Source: an uncultured Bacillota bacterium (GTDB taxonomy: Bacteria > Bacillota > Clostridia > Christensenellales > UBA1242). From it: a stretch of 6,476 nucleotides of DNA. Position 1 is the stretch's first letter. Each line of letters starts with the position of its first letter. The stretch covers positions 1-6,476 of the forward strand of contig CALBYO010000046.1 in NCBI GenBank assembly GCA_937889705.1, in the 5' to 3' direction. This document shows, piece after piece, positions 1 through 6,214 of this stretch. A model generated the notes under the pieces. The model worked only from the letters and a program-made list of their open reading frames with translations, had not been told where the DNA came from and did no database searches. A program made the position numbers and the translations under genes.

Positions 1-11
1 GGGAGGTTGTT

Positions 12-65
12 ATGGCTAAAATAGAATTACCCTTTGAATATCATATATTTCAAGCATATCTTTAA
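12..65 (+). other. Short plus-strand frame with a strong ribosome site (17 codons), doubtful
   Basis: GGGAGG (1-6) lies 5 bases before ATG at 12, followed by GCT AAA ATA GAA, which looks like a genuine translation start. The frame ends with TAA at 63-65 after 17 codons (MAKIELPFEYHIFQAYL). It runs antisense to the 3' end of the recF fragment. It may be a remnant of a gene start at a junction, a tiny leader peptide, or coincidence. I would not annotate a protein on this alone. Confidence 0.2.
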
Positions 66-651
66 GTTCTTCACTCTTTTGAATGTTTTGTTCGTCTTTT
101 AATAGTTTATAAGATTTTGAAGTCTTGATAATTTTGATTTTGTCCTTGTAATCTTTTAAAAGTTTGTTTCTTGACGCCAAAATTTTATCGTATTTTCCAA
201 GCAAATAGAAATATGTTTTTGATGTCTGAGATATGTCTATATCCATAAATCTACGCCTATCTTCTGGGCTTTCTTTTATCAGTTTGAGTTCGTCAGGGGA
301 GAAGTAAACGCATCTAAGTTCGCCGAGCAATTCTCCAATTCTTTTGATTGGAATATTGTTAATTTTGACGGTTTTTTTGCTGGCTGTTGAAAATATAATT
401 TCAACAACGCTTTTGCCAAATTTTTTTTCGATTTCGGTTTTAATTCTAGCGTTTGATTCTTGCCATTTTATCAAGTCGTTTTCTTTGCTTGTTCTAAGCG
501 ATTTACCAATGGCGGAAAAGAAAATTGCTTCTAAGAGATTTGTTTTGCCTTGTGCGTTATTGCCGACAATTACATTGACATCGGGAGAAAATTCCAATAT
601 TAAATTGGAATAGTTTCTATAATTATTAAGTTCAATTTTCTTAATTTTCAA
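16..651 (-). pseudogene. recF: RecF N-terminal part; frame ends early (broken or truncated recF)
   Basis: RecF is an SMC/ABC-type ATPase that binds DNA at gaps and stalled forks and, with RecO and RecR, helps load RecA. Seen: an N-terminal YRNY (residues 11-14), Walker A GNNAQGKT (30-37), and the family block with FSPDEL (117-122) and SPEDRRRFMD (128-137). Residues about 165-195 are a lysine-rich stretch that looks slightly expanded. The frame stops at residue 211 (TAG at 16-18), shortly after EIYDIQ, whereas RecF proteins are usually about 350-370 residues. The signature (SxGQ) and Walker B/D-loop regions are therefore absent. Another minus-strand frame (about 36 to 1) is open to the window edge and could hold the continuation after a frameshift or small deletion. 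The start is TTG at 651, inside the last codons of the upstream ATPase gene, with a weak AAAAAGG-type site before it, so translational coupling is likely. Identity is certain; whether the gene is a pseudogene, a sequencing error or a real short protein is not. Confidence 0.8.
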
Positions 652-3025
652 GTTTTTTTGCCTTTTTCCTACGATAAATCATTGTAATATTGAGTGCAAT
701 TATGTGCATTAGTAAACTGAATATAAAGAGTACTAAGCAAATTTTAAGTGCGGCTGCTGAGAAATCTATAAGTCCAAAGAACATTGGTAGGAATAGCGAT
801 CCGAGAGTGATGCCGACAAGTGAGAATAAACAAACAAGAAGTTTGATTTTTGTAAATGGCATGCAAAGTGAGATAAGATTTAAAAATCCGCAAGCGGTCA
901 TAGCGATAGTTGCTGCTGTAACGGCTTCACTTGCAAGCAAGCAGTTTGTTTTTTGAAGAACGACAACTGTTAAAACATTGAAAAGCAACAATAATCCATA
1001 AGGCAAACTGCGTTTCAAAACATACGGAATAAAGTCTCCTTGAATAAGTTTTTTGTTAGGCTGTAAAGCCAAGAAGAACGATGGCATACCTATAACAAAG
1101 AACTCTAAAAGGAACATATTTTTTGGCTCGAATATGTATTTTATTCTACAAGCCAAAAGGATAACAGAAAGCAGAATTATCATAACTGTTTTCATTAAGA
1201 ACAATGTTGAAGATTTTTGAACATTGTTGATAACGCGTCTGCCTTCTTCAACGACCATTGGAAGTGTTGAAAATTGGCTATCTAAAAGCACAAGGTGAGA
1301 GATGTTCCTTGCAACTTCGCTGCCATCAGCCATTGCTATTGAGCAGTCTGCTTCTTTTAAAGCAAGTGTGTCATTGACGCCGTCACCAGTCATTGCAACA
1401 ACATTTTTTGTTTTGAGTTGTTGAATAATAGCGTGTTTTTGTTCAGGTGTAACTCTGCCGAAAACGGTGTATTCTTCCGCAATCTTTTTAACTTCGTCAA
1501 GCGTCATTCCTTCAAGGTTGATGAATTTTTCGGCATTTCTAACACCAACGCGTTTTGCTATTGAACTTACAGTTTCTGGGTCGTCACCAGAAATAATTTT
1601 GATTTCAACGCCATTTTCTTTGAACCATTTTATTGTTTCGATTGCGTCTTTTCTGATTGTATCTTCAATAACTATAATTGCGCTTGCAACAAGGTCGTTT
1701 GGAAGTTCGTCTGAGTCTATCATTTTGCTTGATGTTGCAACAACCAAAACTCTATAACCTTGCGATGTTGCTGTTTTGATGTCTGCAATCATTTCGTTAG
1801 TCATTTTCGCTTTTATGTATTCACGAGCGCCAAATACGCAAGTTCCGAAGTTTTCAAAGCAGGTTGCTGTGAATTTTCTATCTGACGAGAATGGAATGTT
1901 ATAGTGCATTTTAAGCGTACCTTCGTTACCGAAATAATTTACGAGCGCTCTTGATGTGTTATTTGATGTGTTTTGAGCAGATAGCACATTTGCGACTGCA
2001 TTTTTAATTTCTTCTTCGTTTGCATTATCGTATAGTTTAAGTTCTTTAACATTCATTGTGCCGTCTGTGATTGTTCCAGTTTTGTCTAAGCATAGAACAT
2101 TTGAACGAGCGAGCATTTCGATTGAATAAATGTCTTGAACAAGGGTGCGTTTTTGTGCGAGTTTGATAACGCCAACGGCAAGGGCAACTGAGATAAGCAA
2201 AAACATACCTGCTGGAATCATTCCTGTTAAACTGCCGCAAGTTACTTCAACTGCTTTGCTTAAACTGCTTGGACCTGACCACAAATAACTATTTACAAAG
2301 GTTAAAGCACCGATTGGTATGATAAAAATACCTATGTATTTGATGATTTTGTTCAAATCTCTAAACAAATTTGAATTTGGTTGTTTAAATTTCTTTGCAG
2401 CGGCTGCGATATTTTGAATGTAACTATCTTTGCCAATTTTGTCTGCTTTTGCGTAACATTTGCCACTTGTTATAAAACTGCCAGCAAAAAGTTGGTCGCC
2501 TTTTTGTTTTTTAATTGGTTTACTTTCGCCAGTTAGCAAACTTTCATTAACTTCAACCATTCCGTCCATTACGATAGCGTCTGTTGGAATTTGATTTCCG
2601 ATTTCCAAAGATATGATATCGTCCAAAACAATTTGGTCTGATGTTATTTCAATTTGCTCACCATTTCTAATTACATAACTTTTTGGCAGAGTTATCATGG
2701 ACAACTTTTCAACCGTCTTTTTAGAGCGAATTTCTTGGAAAATCGCGATTGAAGTGTTCATAACTATAACAACCATAAAAAACAAGTTTACATACGACTT
2801 AACAAGAAGTAGGGCGATGAAAATTAACAGCCAAATCATGTTAAAAAATGTGAAAATATTATCAAAAAATATTTTAAAGTATGATTTTGATGTTTTTTGT
2901 TTTGTGTTGTTAACTAATTTATCTTTTATTCTTTGTTGAACTTGTTCATTAGACAAGCCTTGCTGCAAAGAAGGTTCAAATCTTTCAATATGTATATTTT
3001 CTCTGTTTTTACAAGTTTTTCGCAT
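641..3025 (-). CDS. Cation-translocating P-type ATPase, CtpE-like (HAD-IC family)
   Basis: This is an integral membrane pump that hydrolyses ATP through an aspartyl-phosphate intermediate to move a cation. Seen in 794 residues: a short N-terminal cation-ATPase domain (GLSNEQVQQRI, 23-33); TM pair about 54-96; actuator loop with TGES at 165-168; TM3 about 228-247; TM4 about 264-288 with PAGM at 271-274; phosphorylation motif DKTGT with Asp314; nucleotide-binding segment FSSDRKFTA (379-387) and FGA (398-400, where KGA is usual in many P2 pumps); TGDGVND at 546-552; and about six C-terminal TM segments (606-780). TM6 carries GMPSFFLALQPN (646-657), typical of the branch that includes mycobacterial CtpE, a reported Ca2+ transporter. 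Ca2+ as substrate here is inference. All catalytic motifs are intact and the length is normal. The ATG at 3025 is preceded by GGAG (complement of 3039-3042) at 13 bases, slightly far. It has its own promoter and overlaps recF downstream. Confidence 0.93.
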   Translation of the reverse strand: MRKTCKNRENIHIERFEPSLQQGLSNEQVQQRIKDKLVNNTKQKTSKSYFKIFFDNIFTFFNMIWLLIFIALLLVKSYVNLFFMVVIVMNTSIAIFQEIRSKKTVEKLSMITLPKSYVIRNGEQIEITSDQIVLDDIISLEIGNQIPTDAIVMDGMVEVNESLLTGESKPIKKQKGDQLFAGSFITSGKCYAKADKIGKDSYIQNIAAAAKKFKQPNSNLFRDLNKIIKYIGIFIIPIGALTFVNSYLWSGPSSLSKAVEVTCGSLTGMIPAGMFLLISVALAVGVIKLAQKRTLVQDIYSIEMLARSNVLCLDKTGTITDGTMNVKELKLYDNANEEEIKNAVANVLSAQNTSNNTSRALVNYFGNEGTLKMHYNIPFSSDRKFTATCFENFGTCVFGAREYIKAKMTNEMIADIKTATSQGYRVLVVATSSKMIDSDELPNDLVASAIIVIEDTIRKDAIETIKWFKENGVEIKIISGDDPETVSSIAKRVGVRNAEKFINLEGMTLDEVKKIAEEYTVFGRVTPEQKHAIIQQLKTKNVVAMTGDGVNDTLALKEADCSIAMADGSEVARNISHLVLLDSQFSTLPMVVEEGRRVINNVQKSSTLFLMKTVMIILLSVILLACRIKYIFEPKNMFLLEFFVIGMPSFFLALQPNKKLIQGDFIPYVLKRSLPYGLLLLFNVLTVVVLQKTNCLLASEAVTAATIAMTACGFLNLISLCMPFTKIKLLVCLFSLVGITLGSLFLPMFFGLIDFSAAALKICLVLFIFSLLMHIIALNITMIYRRKKAKKLEN

Positions 3026-3049
3026 TTGTTTTTAGTATCTCCAATATTA

Positions 3050-3064
3050 ATAGTATTCTACTAT
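3050..3064. promoter_or_regulatory. Palindrome over the -10 box, candidate operator
   Basis: ATAGTA and TACTAT form perfect 6-base inverted arms around a TTC centre. The whole palindrome covers the -10 element of the ATPase promoter and reaches the expected start of transcription, a usual place for a repressor site. The region is very AT-rich, so a chance palindrome is possible. No regulator gene is visible in the window. Confidence 0.3.
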
Positions 3065-3083
3065 ATAACAAAAAATATTGCAA
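3055..3083 (-). promoter_or_regulatory. Sigma-A-type promoter for the P-type ATPase gene
   Basis: Reading the minus strand, TTGCAA (3083-3078) is followed after exactly 17 bases by TAGAAT (3060-3055), which matches TATAAT at 5 of 6 positions. Initiation would fall near 3048, giving a leader of about 22 bases that holds the GGAG site. The imperfect -35 box (4 of 6) keeps this a prediction. Confidence 0.6.
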
Positions 3084-3111
3084 GGAATTAACTGCAATTT
3101 GCTTTACTTAA

Positions 3112-3124
3112 AGCATTAAATGCT
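3112..3124. promoter_or_regulatory. 13-base perfect palindrome upstream of the orphan gene
   Basis: AGCATT, a single A, then AATGCT. It ends 13 bases before the ATG at 3138 and lies between TTGCTT (3099-3104) and TATACA (3124-3129), a poor candidate promoter pair with a 19-base spacer. It could be an operator or simply AT-rich chance. If TATACA is the -10 box, transcription would start within a few bases of the ATG. Confidence 0.3.
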
Positions 3125-3137
3125 ATACAATTAAATC

Positions 3138-3932
3138 ATGGTATACTCAAAAGAGCAGTTTGAAAAAGATATTGAAACTTTATCCAACAATTTTTCTAAA
3201 CATAAAGTTGAATGTTTATTAAAAGATTTAAGCGATTGCATTGTGTTTTCTTGCATATATATGGGCAATCAAAATGTTTTTTTTGAAAATATAAAGGTAG
3301 AGAAAAAAGACGAAACAAATTATCAAGTTGTCACGAATTTGAAAAATGTAAAAAAAGAAAATATGTGTGACGCTAATAGGTATATTTTAAATTCTTACGA
3401 CAAAACATTGATGCTAACAATAATAACATCAAAAAATTATTACATGTTTGAAAAAATCAACGATACCGATACTTATAAATATAGAGCGGAATATTTTTTT
3501 GACGAGTTAGGCAATTTTATTAGAAAGAGCGAATTGACGCATGAAAGGCTTAACACTCAACAAAAAATTGGCGAACTTTCAATAGGTAATTTGCGAAACG
3601 ATTTATACATTGCCGAAACGCAAGAAAATGTTTCAGATTTGAAGGTTTTAACTTTTAAATTGCCATCACAAGACAACAAAAGCGAAAATATTTATTTCAA
3701 GTATGAAACCGAACCAGGGGCTGCATTTATGTGCAGGGCAAGAGTGAAATTTAACAAAGTTCCTTATCTTGAAAATTTGGGAATGAACACGCTTTCAACA
3801 ATGCTTTCAGAGCAGTTTGAAGATGATGAAGAACCGCTTAGAATTACTGACGAGAGTTTCTTTGAAAAACTCATAAAATCTTGCACGCAATATTATAAAA
3901 TAGTAAAAAAACCAGAAAAAAATGTAAAATAA
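3138..3932 (+). CDS. Hypothetical protein, 264 residues, probably cytosolic
   Basis: I do not recognise this family. The protein has no signal peptide and no membrane segment. It is charged, with many Lys, Asp and Glu, and alternating hydrophobic/polar stretches suggest beta strands (for example 90-105 and 185-205). There are six cysteines (26, 34, 39, 77, 199, 249), not in a metal-binding CxxC arrangement. An acidic run (FEDDEEP, 227-233) lies near the end, and the tail is lysine-rich (KKPEKNVK). Nothing resembles a nuclease, kinase or DNA-binding motif. The ATG at 3138 has no Shine-Dalgarno sequence; the upstream bases are plain A/T. The next in-frame Met is residue 42, so the first ATG is preferred on length, and translation from a leaderless or near-leaderless mRNA is possible. 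The long uninterrupted frame, base composition like its neighbours, and a strong terminator right after the stop support a real gene. It is divergent from the ATPase, so the two may share regulation. Confidence 0.8.
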   Translation: MVYSKEQFEKDIETLSNNFSKHKVECLLKDLSDCIVFSCIYMGNQNVFFENIKVEKKDETNYQVVTNLKNVKKENMCDANRYILNSYDKTLMLTIITSKNYYMFEKINDTDTYKYRAEYFFDELGNFIRKSELTHERLNTQQKIGELSIGNLRNDLYIAETQENVSDLKVLTFKLPSQDNKSENIYFKYETEPGAAFMCRARVKFNKVPYLENLGMNTLSTMLSEQFEDDEEPLRITDESFFEKLIKSCTQYYKIVKKPEKNVK

Positions 3933-3935
3933 AAG

Positions 3936-3964
3936 TCCACCTGCATAGCGGGTGGATTTTTATT
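3936..3964. terminator. Strong intrinsic terminator, probably bidirectional
   Basis: A 9-base-pair stem (3936-3944 with 3948-3956, one T-G wobble) closes on an ATA loop. On the plus strand it is followed by TTTTTATT, beginning 4 bases after the stop codon of the 264-residue gene. Read on the minus strand, the same stem is followed by a T-rich CTTTTATTTTA stretch, and it lies 6 bases beyond the stop of the convergent lipoprotein gene. It is therefore well placed to end both transcripts. Confidence 0.9.
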
Positions 3965-4640
3965 AGTTCTTAACAAGAATTGTTTCATTTGTAGGGGAGA
4001 ATATTACTGTGTGTTTTTCGCCATTTTCGGAGATTGCAGTGAATGCCCAAAAGTATGTTCCGAAATTTGTTTTGTTGTTTGAAATAATCTTTAAATAATA
4101 TTCAATGCTGCCATTTTTTGACATCTCGCTAATTTCGTCTTTTAAAGCGTTTTCGCCAATTTTAAGTGCTTTTTCAAAGTCAATTTCCCAGTCTTCGCTG
4201 CGTTTTTCAAGCGTTAATTTTGTTTCGCCAGTTGGTAGTTGTAAAGTTAATTCAATAGGCTCGTTTGTTGTGATTTGGCTGCCAATATCTGCCAAATATT
4301 CTTCTGTGAATGGACTTTTTTCAATTTTGCCGGTAAATGTTTTGTCGCCAGATTTTAAAGTAAATTCAAATTCATTTTCTGTTTGCTTTTGTGGAAATAC
4401 AACAGAAATAATTCCAAAATTTACTCTGCTATTGCTGACGCCGTCAGGCTTGTATGGATTTTCTCTTTCACCATATATAAAAGTGGTTGAAAGTTGCTCG
4501 TTTTGTGCGTCAAAAACGCCGTATCGGGCATCTGAAAGATTATCAGAAACATTGTTATTTTGGCTGCCGCAGCCGACAAGCAAAAATGCCAAAATCAATA
4601 AACAAATTGTTACGCATGATGCGATATAAATTTTTTTCAT
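3963..4640 (-). CDS. Lipoprotein of unknown function
   Basis: This is a secreted lipoprotein expected to be anchored to the outer face of the membrane. From the ATG at 4640 the protein has 225 residues: n-region MKK, a hydrophobic core (about 4-20), and lipobox LVGC with Cys24 as the predicted lipidated residue, followed by a Ser/Asn-rich linker. The mature part is beta-strand-like, with several Glu/Lys-rich turns. Its last 60 residues (an ALKIGENALKDEI helix, then strands ending in SPTNETILVKN) loosely recall PepSY-type domains; this is a shape resemblance only. Start choice: an ATG five codons upstream (4655) is in frame, but AGGTGA (complement of 4645-4650) sits 4 bases before the 4640 ATG and the lipoprotein n-region fits better there. 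It converges on the 264-residue gene at a shared terminator. No clear promoter was found in the roughly 55 bases between the terminator upstream and its start. Confidence 0.85.
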   Translation of the reverse strand: MKKIYIASCVTICLLILAFLLVGCGSQNNNVSDNLSDARYGVFDAQNEQLSTTFIYGERENPYKPDGVSNSRVNFGIISVVFPQKQTENEFEFTLKSGDKTFTGKIEKSPFTEEYLADIGSQITTNEPIELTLQLPTGETKLTLEKRSEDWEIDFEKALKIGENALKDEISEMSKNGSIEYYLKIISNNKTNFGTYFWAFTAISENGEKHTVIFSPTNETILVKN

Positions 4641-4651
4641 AATTTCACCTA

Positions 4652-4664
4652 GCATAATTTATGC
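4652..4664. promoter_or_regulatory. 13-base palindrome before the lipoprotein ribosome binding site
   Basis: GCATAA, a central T, then TTATGC is a perfect inverted repeat lying one base upstream of the AGGTGA site of the lipoprotein gene. It could be an operator or a small leader hairpin that affects access to the ribosome binding site. The evidence is position and symmetry only. Confidence 0.25.
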
Positions 4665-4692
4665 GCGGCTATGTTAATAAATAACTTGAAAT

Positions 4693-4718
4693 AAAAAAAC
4701 ACCAAAAATTTGGTGTTT
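4693..4718 (-). terminator. Intrinsic terminator after the membrane-anchored protein gene
   Basis: A perfect inverted repeat (4697-4706 with 4709-4718, arms AAACACCAAA and TTTGGTGTTT) is followed, reading the minus strand, by a run of seven T (4699-4693) and then ATTT. It begins 17 bases after the stop of the gene that ends at 4736. The stem has only four G-C pairs, but the T run is strong. This separates the 261-residue gene from the lipoprotein gene downstream. Confidence 0.85.
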
Positions 4719-4735
4719 AATTTTTATAAAGTTGA

Positions 4736-5521
4736 TTATGGAGCAGTTGTGAACCAAGTGCTTACTGCTTCGCTGTCCGCTTCAATAAATTCCATTGTTA
4801 AAACAATTCTGATTTCTGAAATGCCTTGTTCTTGATAATTTTCAGGGGATTGATTTGCAAGTTTTATTTGAGCAACATTGTTTTCGTCTGTTTTGAAGAT
4901 TTTGATATATTCTGCATCTTCGCTATATTCTATTGCAAACAAATTGTCTTTTTTTGGTGTTTCTGTTGTGTTTGTTCCAACATAATAGAAATAGCCATCT
5001 GAACCAGCAACCCAACCATTTGCAAACTCTAATAGTACGCCTCTATCTTCTTGCCTTTCAAATGCTTGACTGAAAATATAGTTAAGTTTTTCTTCGCTCA
5101 AAAGCTCGTCGTTTTCGTCTTTGTATTCAATTTTTGCACGCGCAACGAAAGGAGAACTTTCGCCATTAGCATCGGCTGCACTTTTAAATTCAGGGGAAAG
5201 GATATTATAAACTTTTGTTGGATATCCAAGTTCGCCGCTGTTGTTGAGTTCAATAGGGGTTGATGTTAAATCTCCGTTTTTGTAATACAACAATTTCCAG
5301 TTGTTATAACTGTTTTGGTCTATTTTTACGCTATCTGCGTTGAATTCAATATAAATACCAGGGGAAAACCTTACATGACCTTTGTTAGGTTGGTCTTTAA
5401 AGAAATATGCGGTGGTGATAAAATATGCACCAACGCCTAAAATGGCGAGCATCAAAATGATTGTCAACCAAAGCGCAAATTTAATTGCTGGGCTTCTAGT
5501 TTCAGAATTTTGTTGCCTCAT
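4736..5521 (-). CDS. Membrane-anchored extracellular protein of unknown function
   Basis: The 261-residue protein has a short basic N-terminus (Arg2, Arg9, Lys14), one hydrophobic segment (about 15-41) and a long acidic, beta-rich domain predicted to lie outside the cell. The hydrophobic segment may be a membrane anchor or an uncleaved/late-cleaved signal; its end, GAYFITTAYF, resembles in a general way the AYF-containing leaders of SipW-dependent exported proteins such as TasA/CalY. The segment after it (GHVRFSPGIYIEF, 48-60) also has the look of such proteins. This resemblance is weak and I do not assign a family. No cysteine and no LPxTG anchor are present. The domain ends in an abrupt VSTWFTTAP. 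The ATG at 5521 is preceded by GGGGG (5530-5526) at 4 bases, with a good promoter upstream, so it is probably a single-gene transcript ended by its own terminator. Its lipoprotein neighbour points to a surface or envelope role. Confidence 0.85.
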   Translation of the reverse strand: MRQQNSETRSPAIKFALWLTIILMLAILGVGAYFITTAYFFKDQPNKGHVRFSPGIYIEFNADSVKIDQNSYNNWKLLYYKNGDLTSTPIELNNSGELGYPTKVYNILSPEFKSAADANGESSPFVARAKIEYKDENDELLSEEKLNYIFSQAFERQEDRGVLLEFANGWVAGSDGYFYYVGTNTTETPKKDNLFAIEYSEDAEYIKIFKTDENNVAQIKLANQSPENYQEQGISEIRIVLTMEFIEADSEAVSTWFTTAP

Positions 5522-5551
5522 TTTTCCCCCAAATAAATTTATTTACATAAG

Positions 5552-5580
5552 ATTTTAACAAAAAAATAAAATTTTATCAA
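5552..5580 (-). promoter_or_regulatory. Sigma-A-type promoter for the membrane-anchored protein gene
   Basis: On the minus strand, TTGATA (5580-5575, 5 of 6 to TTGACA) is followed after exactly 17 bases by TAAAAT (5557-5552, 5 of 6 to TATAAT). The expected start of transcription near 5545 leaves about 24 bases of leader with the GGGGG ribosome site. Upstream is strongly A/T-rich, which would favour promoter strength. Confidence 0.7.
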
Positions 5581-5623
5581 ATAATTTAACATTTATTTTG
5601 TAAATTTTTTCTTTTAAAATGCT

Positions 5624-5651
5624 TTGAGTTAAATATTTAATTTGTTAAACT
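5624..5651 (+). promoter_or_regulatory. Candidate promoter for hpf-thiI
   Basis: TTGAGT (5624-5629) and TAAACT (5646-5651) are separated by 16 bases; each matches consensus at 4 of 6. Transcription would start near 5658, at the GGAGG itself, which is very tight, so the real promoter may lie elsewhere in this A/T-rich stretch. Confidence 0.35.
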
Positions 5652-5669
5652 ATTCTCGGAGGTAGAGAT

Positions 5670-6200
5670 ATGAAATTAGAAATCATCGAAAAAAATTATG
5701 ATGTAGGCAAAAGACTACAAAGTTTAATTGAAAAGAAAGTTGGGAAACTCGGCAGATATTTTAAAGACGATGCCGTTTGCAAAGTCGCTTGCAAAGAAGA
5801 TAATAAAAGGTTTAAACTTGAAATTACAATCACAGGAAAAGGCTGCTTTTTCCGTTCAGAAGTTGTTGGCGACAATATGTATGACAACTTAGATGTTGCT
5901 CTTCCAAAAATTGAAAAACAAATTTTAAAATTTAGCGGCAAGAAAAACGATTCTTATAAGGCAGTTGCTCTTCCAGAGTTGTTGTTCGTTAGCGAACTTC
6001 CAGAAGAAGTATATGCTCCAAAAATCACAAAGAGAAAAACTTTTTCACTTGACCCTATTACAGAAGAAGATGCAATTTATATGCTTGAAGCAACAGACCA
6101 CGATTTTTATGTGTTCTTAAACGCAGAAACAGGTCTTGTAAGCGTTGTTTATAGAAAGGGCGGAGCAGACCAATACGGCTTGATTGAAGTAAAAAAATAA
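5670..6200 (+). CDS. hpf: Ribosome hibernation promoting factor, long form
   Basis: HPF binds the 30S decoding region during stress or stationary phase; the long form pairs two ribosomes into inactive 100S dimers through its C-terminal domain. Seen in 176 residues: an N-terminal S30AE/YfiA domain (about 1-92, with basic helices around KRLQSLIEKKVGKLGRYF and a second helix at 71-87), a linker of about 30 residues, and the C-terminal dimerisation domain (about 121-175) with the diagnostic FSLDPITEEDAIYMLE, HDFYVFLNAETG and YGLIEVKK pattern. Length is at the short end of the long-form family (often about 180-190). The ATG at 5670 has a textbook GGAGG (5658-5662) 7 bases upstream. thiI follows after 14 bases, so the two are probably co-transcribed. 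In many Bacillota hpf sits next to secA or prfB instead, so this neighbour is less usual. No terminator is seen between hpf and thiI. Confidence 0.95.
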   Translation: MKLEIIEKNYDVGKRLQSLIEKKVGKLGRYFKDDAVCKVACKEDNKRFKLEITITGKGCFFRSEVVGDNMYDNLDVALPKIEKQILKFSGKKNDSYKAVALPELLFVSELPEEVYAPKITKRKTFSLDPITEEDAIYMLEATDHDFYVFLNAETGLVSVVYRKGGADQYGLIEVKK

Positions 6201-6214
6201 CTAGCGAGGACAAA

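Noticed and set aside
344..613. Plus-strand open frame of 89 codons inside recF
   Set aside because: It is antisense to a clearly conserved RecF segment containing Walker A, has no ribosome site, and its hydrophobic look follows from reading AT-rich coding DNA backwards.
2046..2240. Minus-strand 64-codon frame inside the ATPase gene
   Set aside because: It overlaps TM4 and the phosphorylation motif of the ATPase in another frame and has an odd Arg/Cys/His-rich composition with no initiation signal.
3138..3932. The orphan gene and the divergent ATPase as a new defence or toxin-antitoxin system
   Set aside because: No nuclease, toxin, antitoxin or DNA-binding motif is visible, sizes do not fit, and the ATPase has ordinary transport motifs.
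4105..4629. Plus-strand open frame of 174 codons opposite the lipoprotein gene
   Set aside because: The lipoprotein on the minus strand has a ribosome site, signal peptide and lipobox; this frame has none and is Ser/Phe-rich, as is typical of an antisense shadow.
3112..4664. The palindromes at 3112-3124 and 4652-4664 as copies of one operator
   Set aside because: Both contain GCAT and ATGC arms, but the spacing between the arms differs (3 versus 5 bases) and the centres do not match, so a shared regulator is not supported.
5522..5669. Possible riboswitch or small RNA in the spacer upstream of hpf
   Set aside because: The 148 bases are almost only A and T with no stable G/C stems or conserved riboswitch core; the promoters explain the visible signals.
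5696..5941. Minus-strand open frame opposite hpf
   Set aside because: It lies fully within the S30AE domain of hpf on the other strand and has no start signals.
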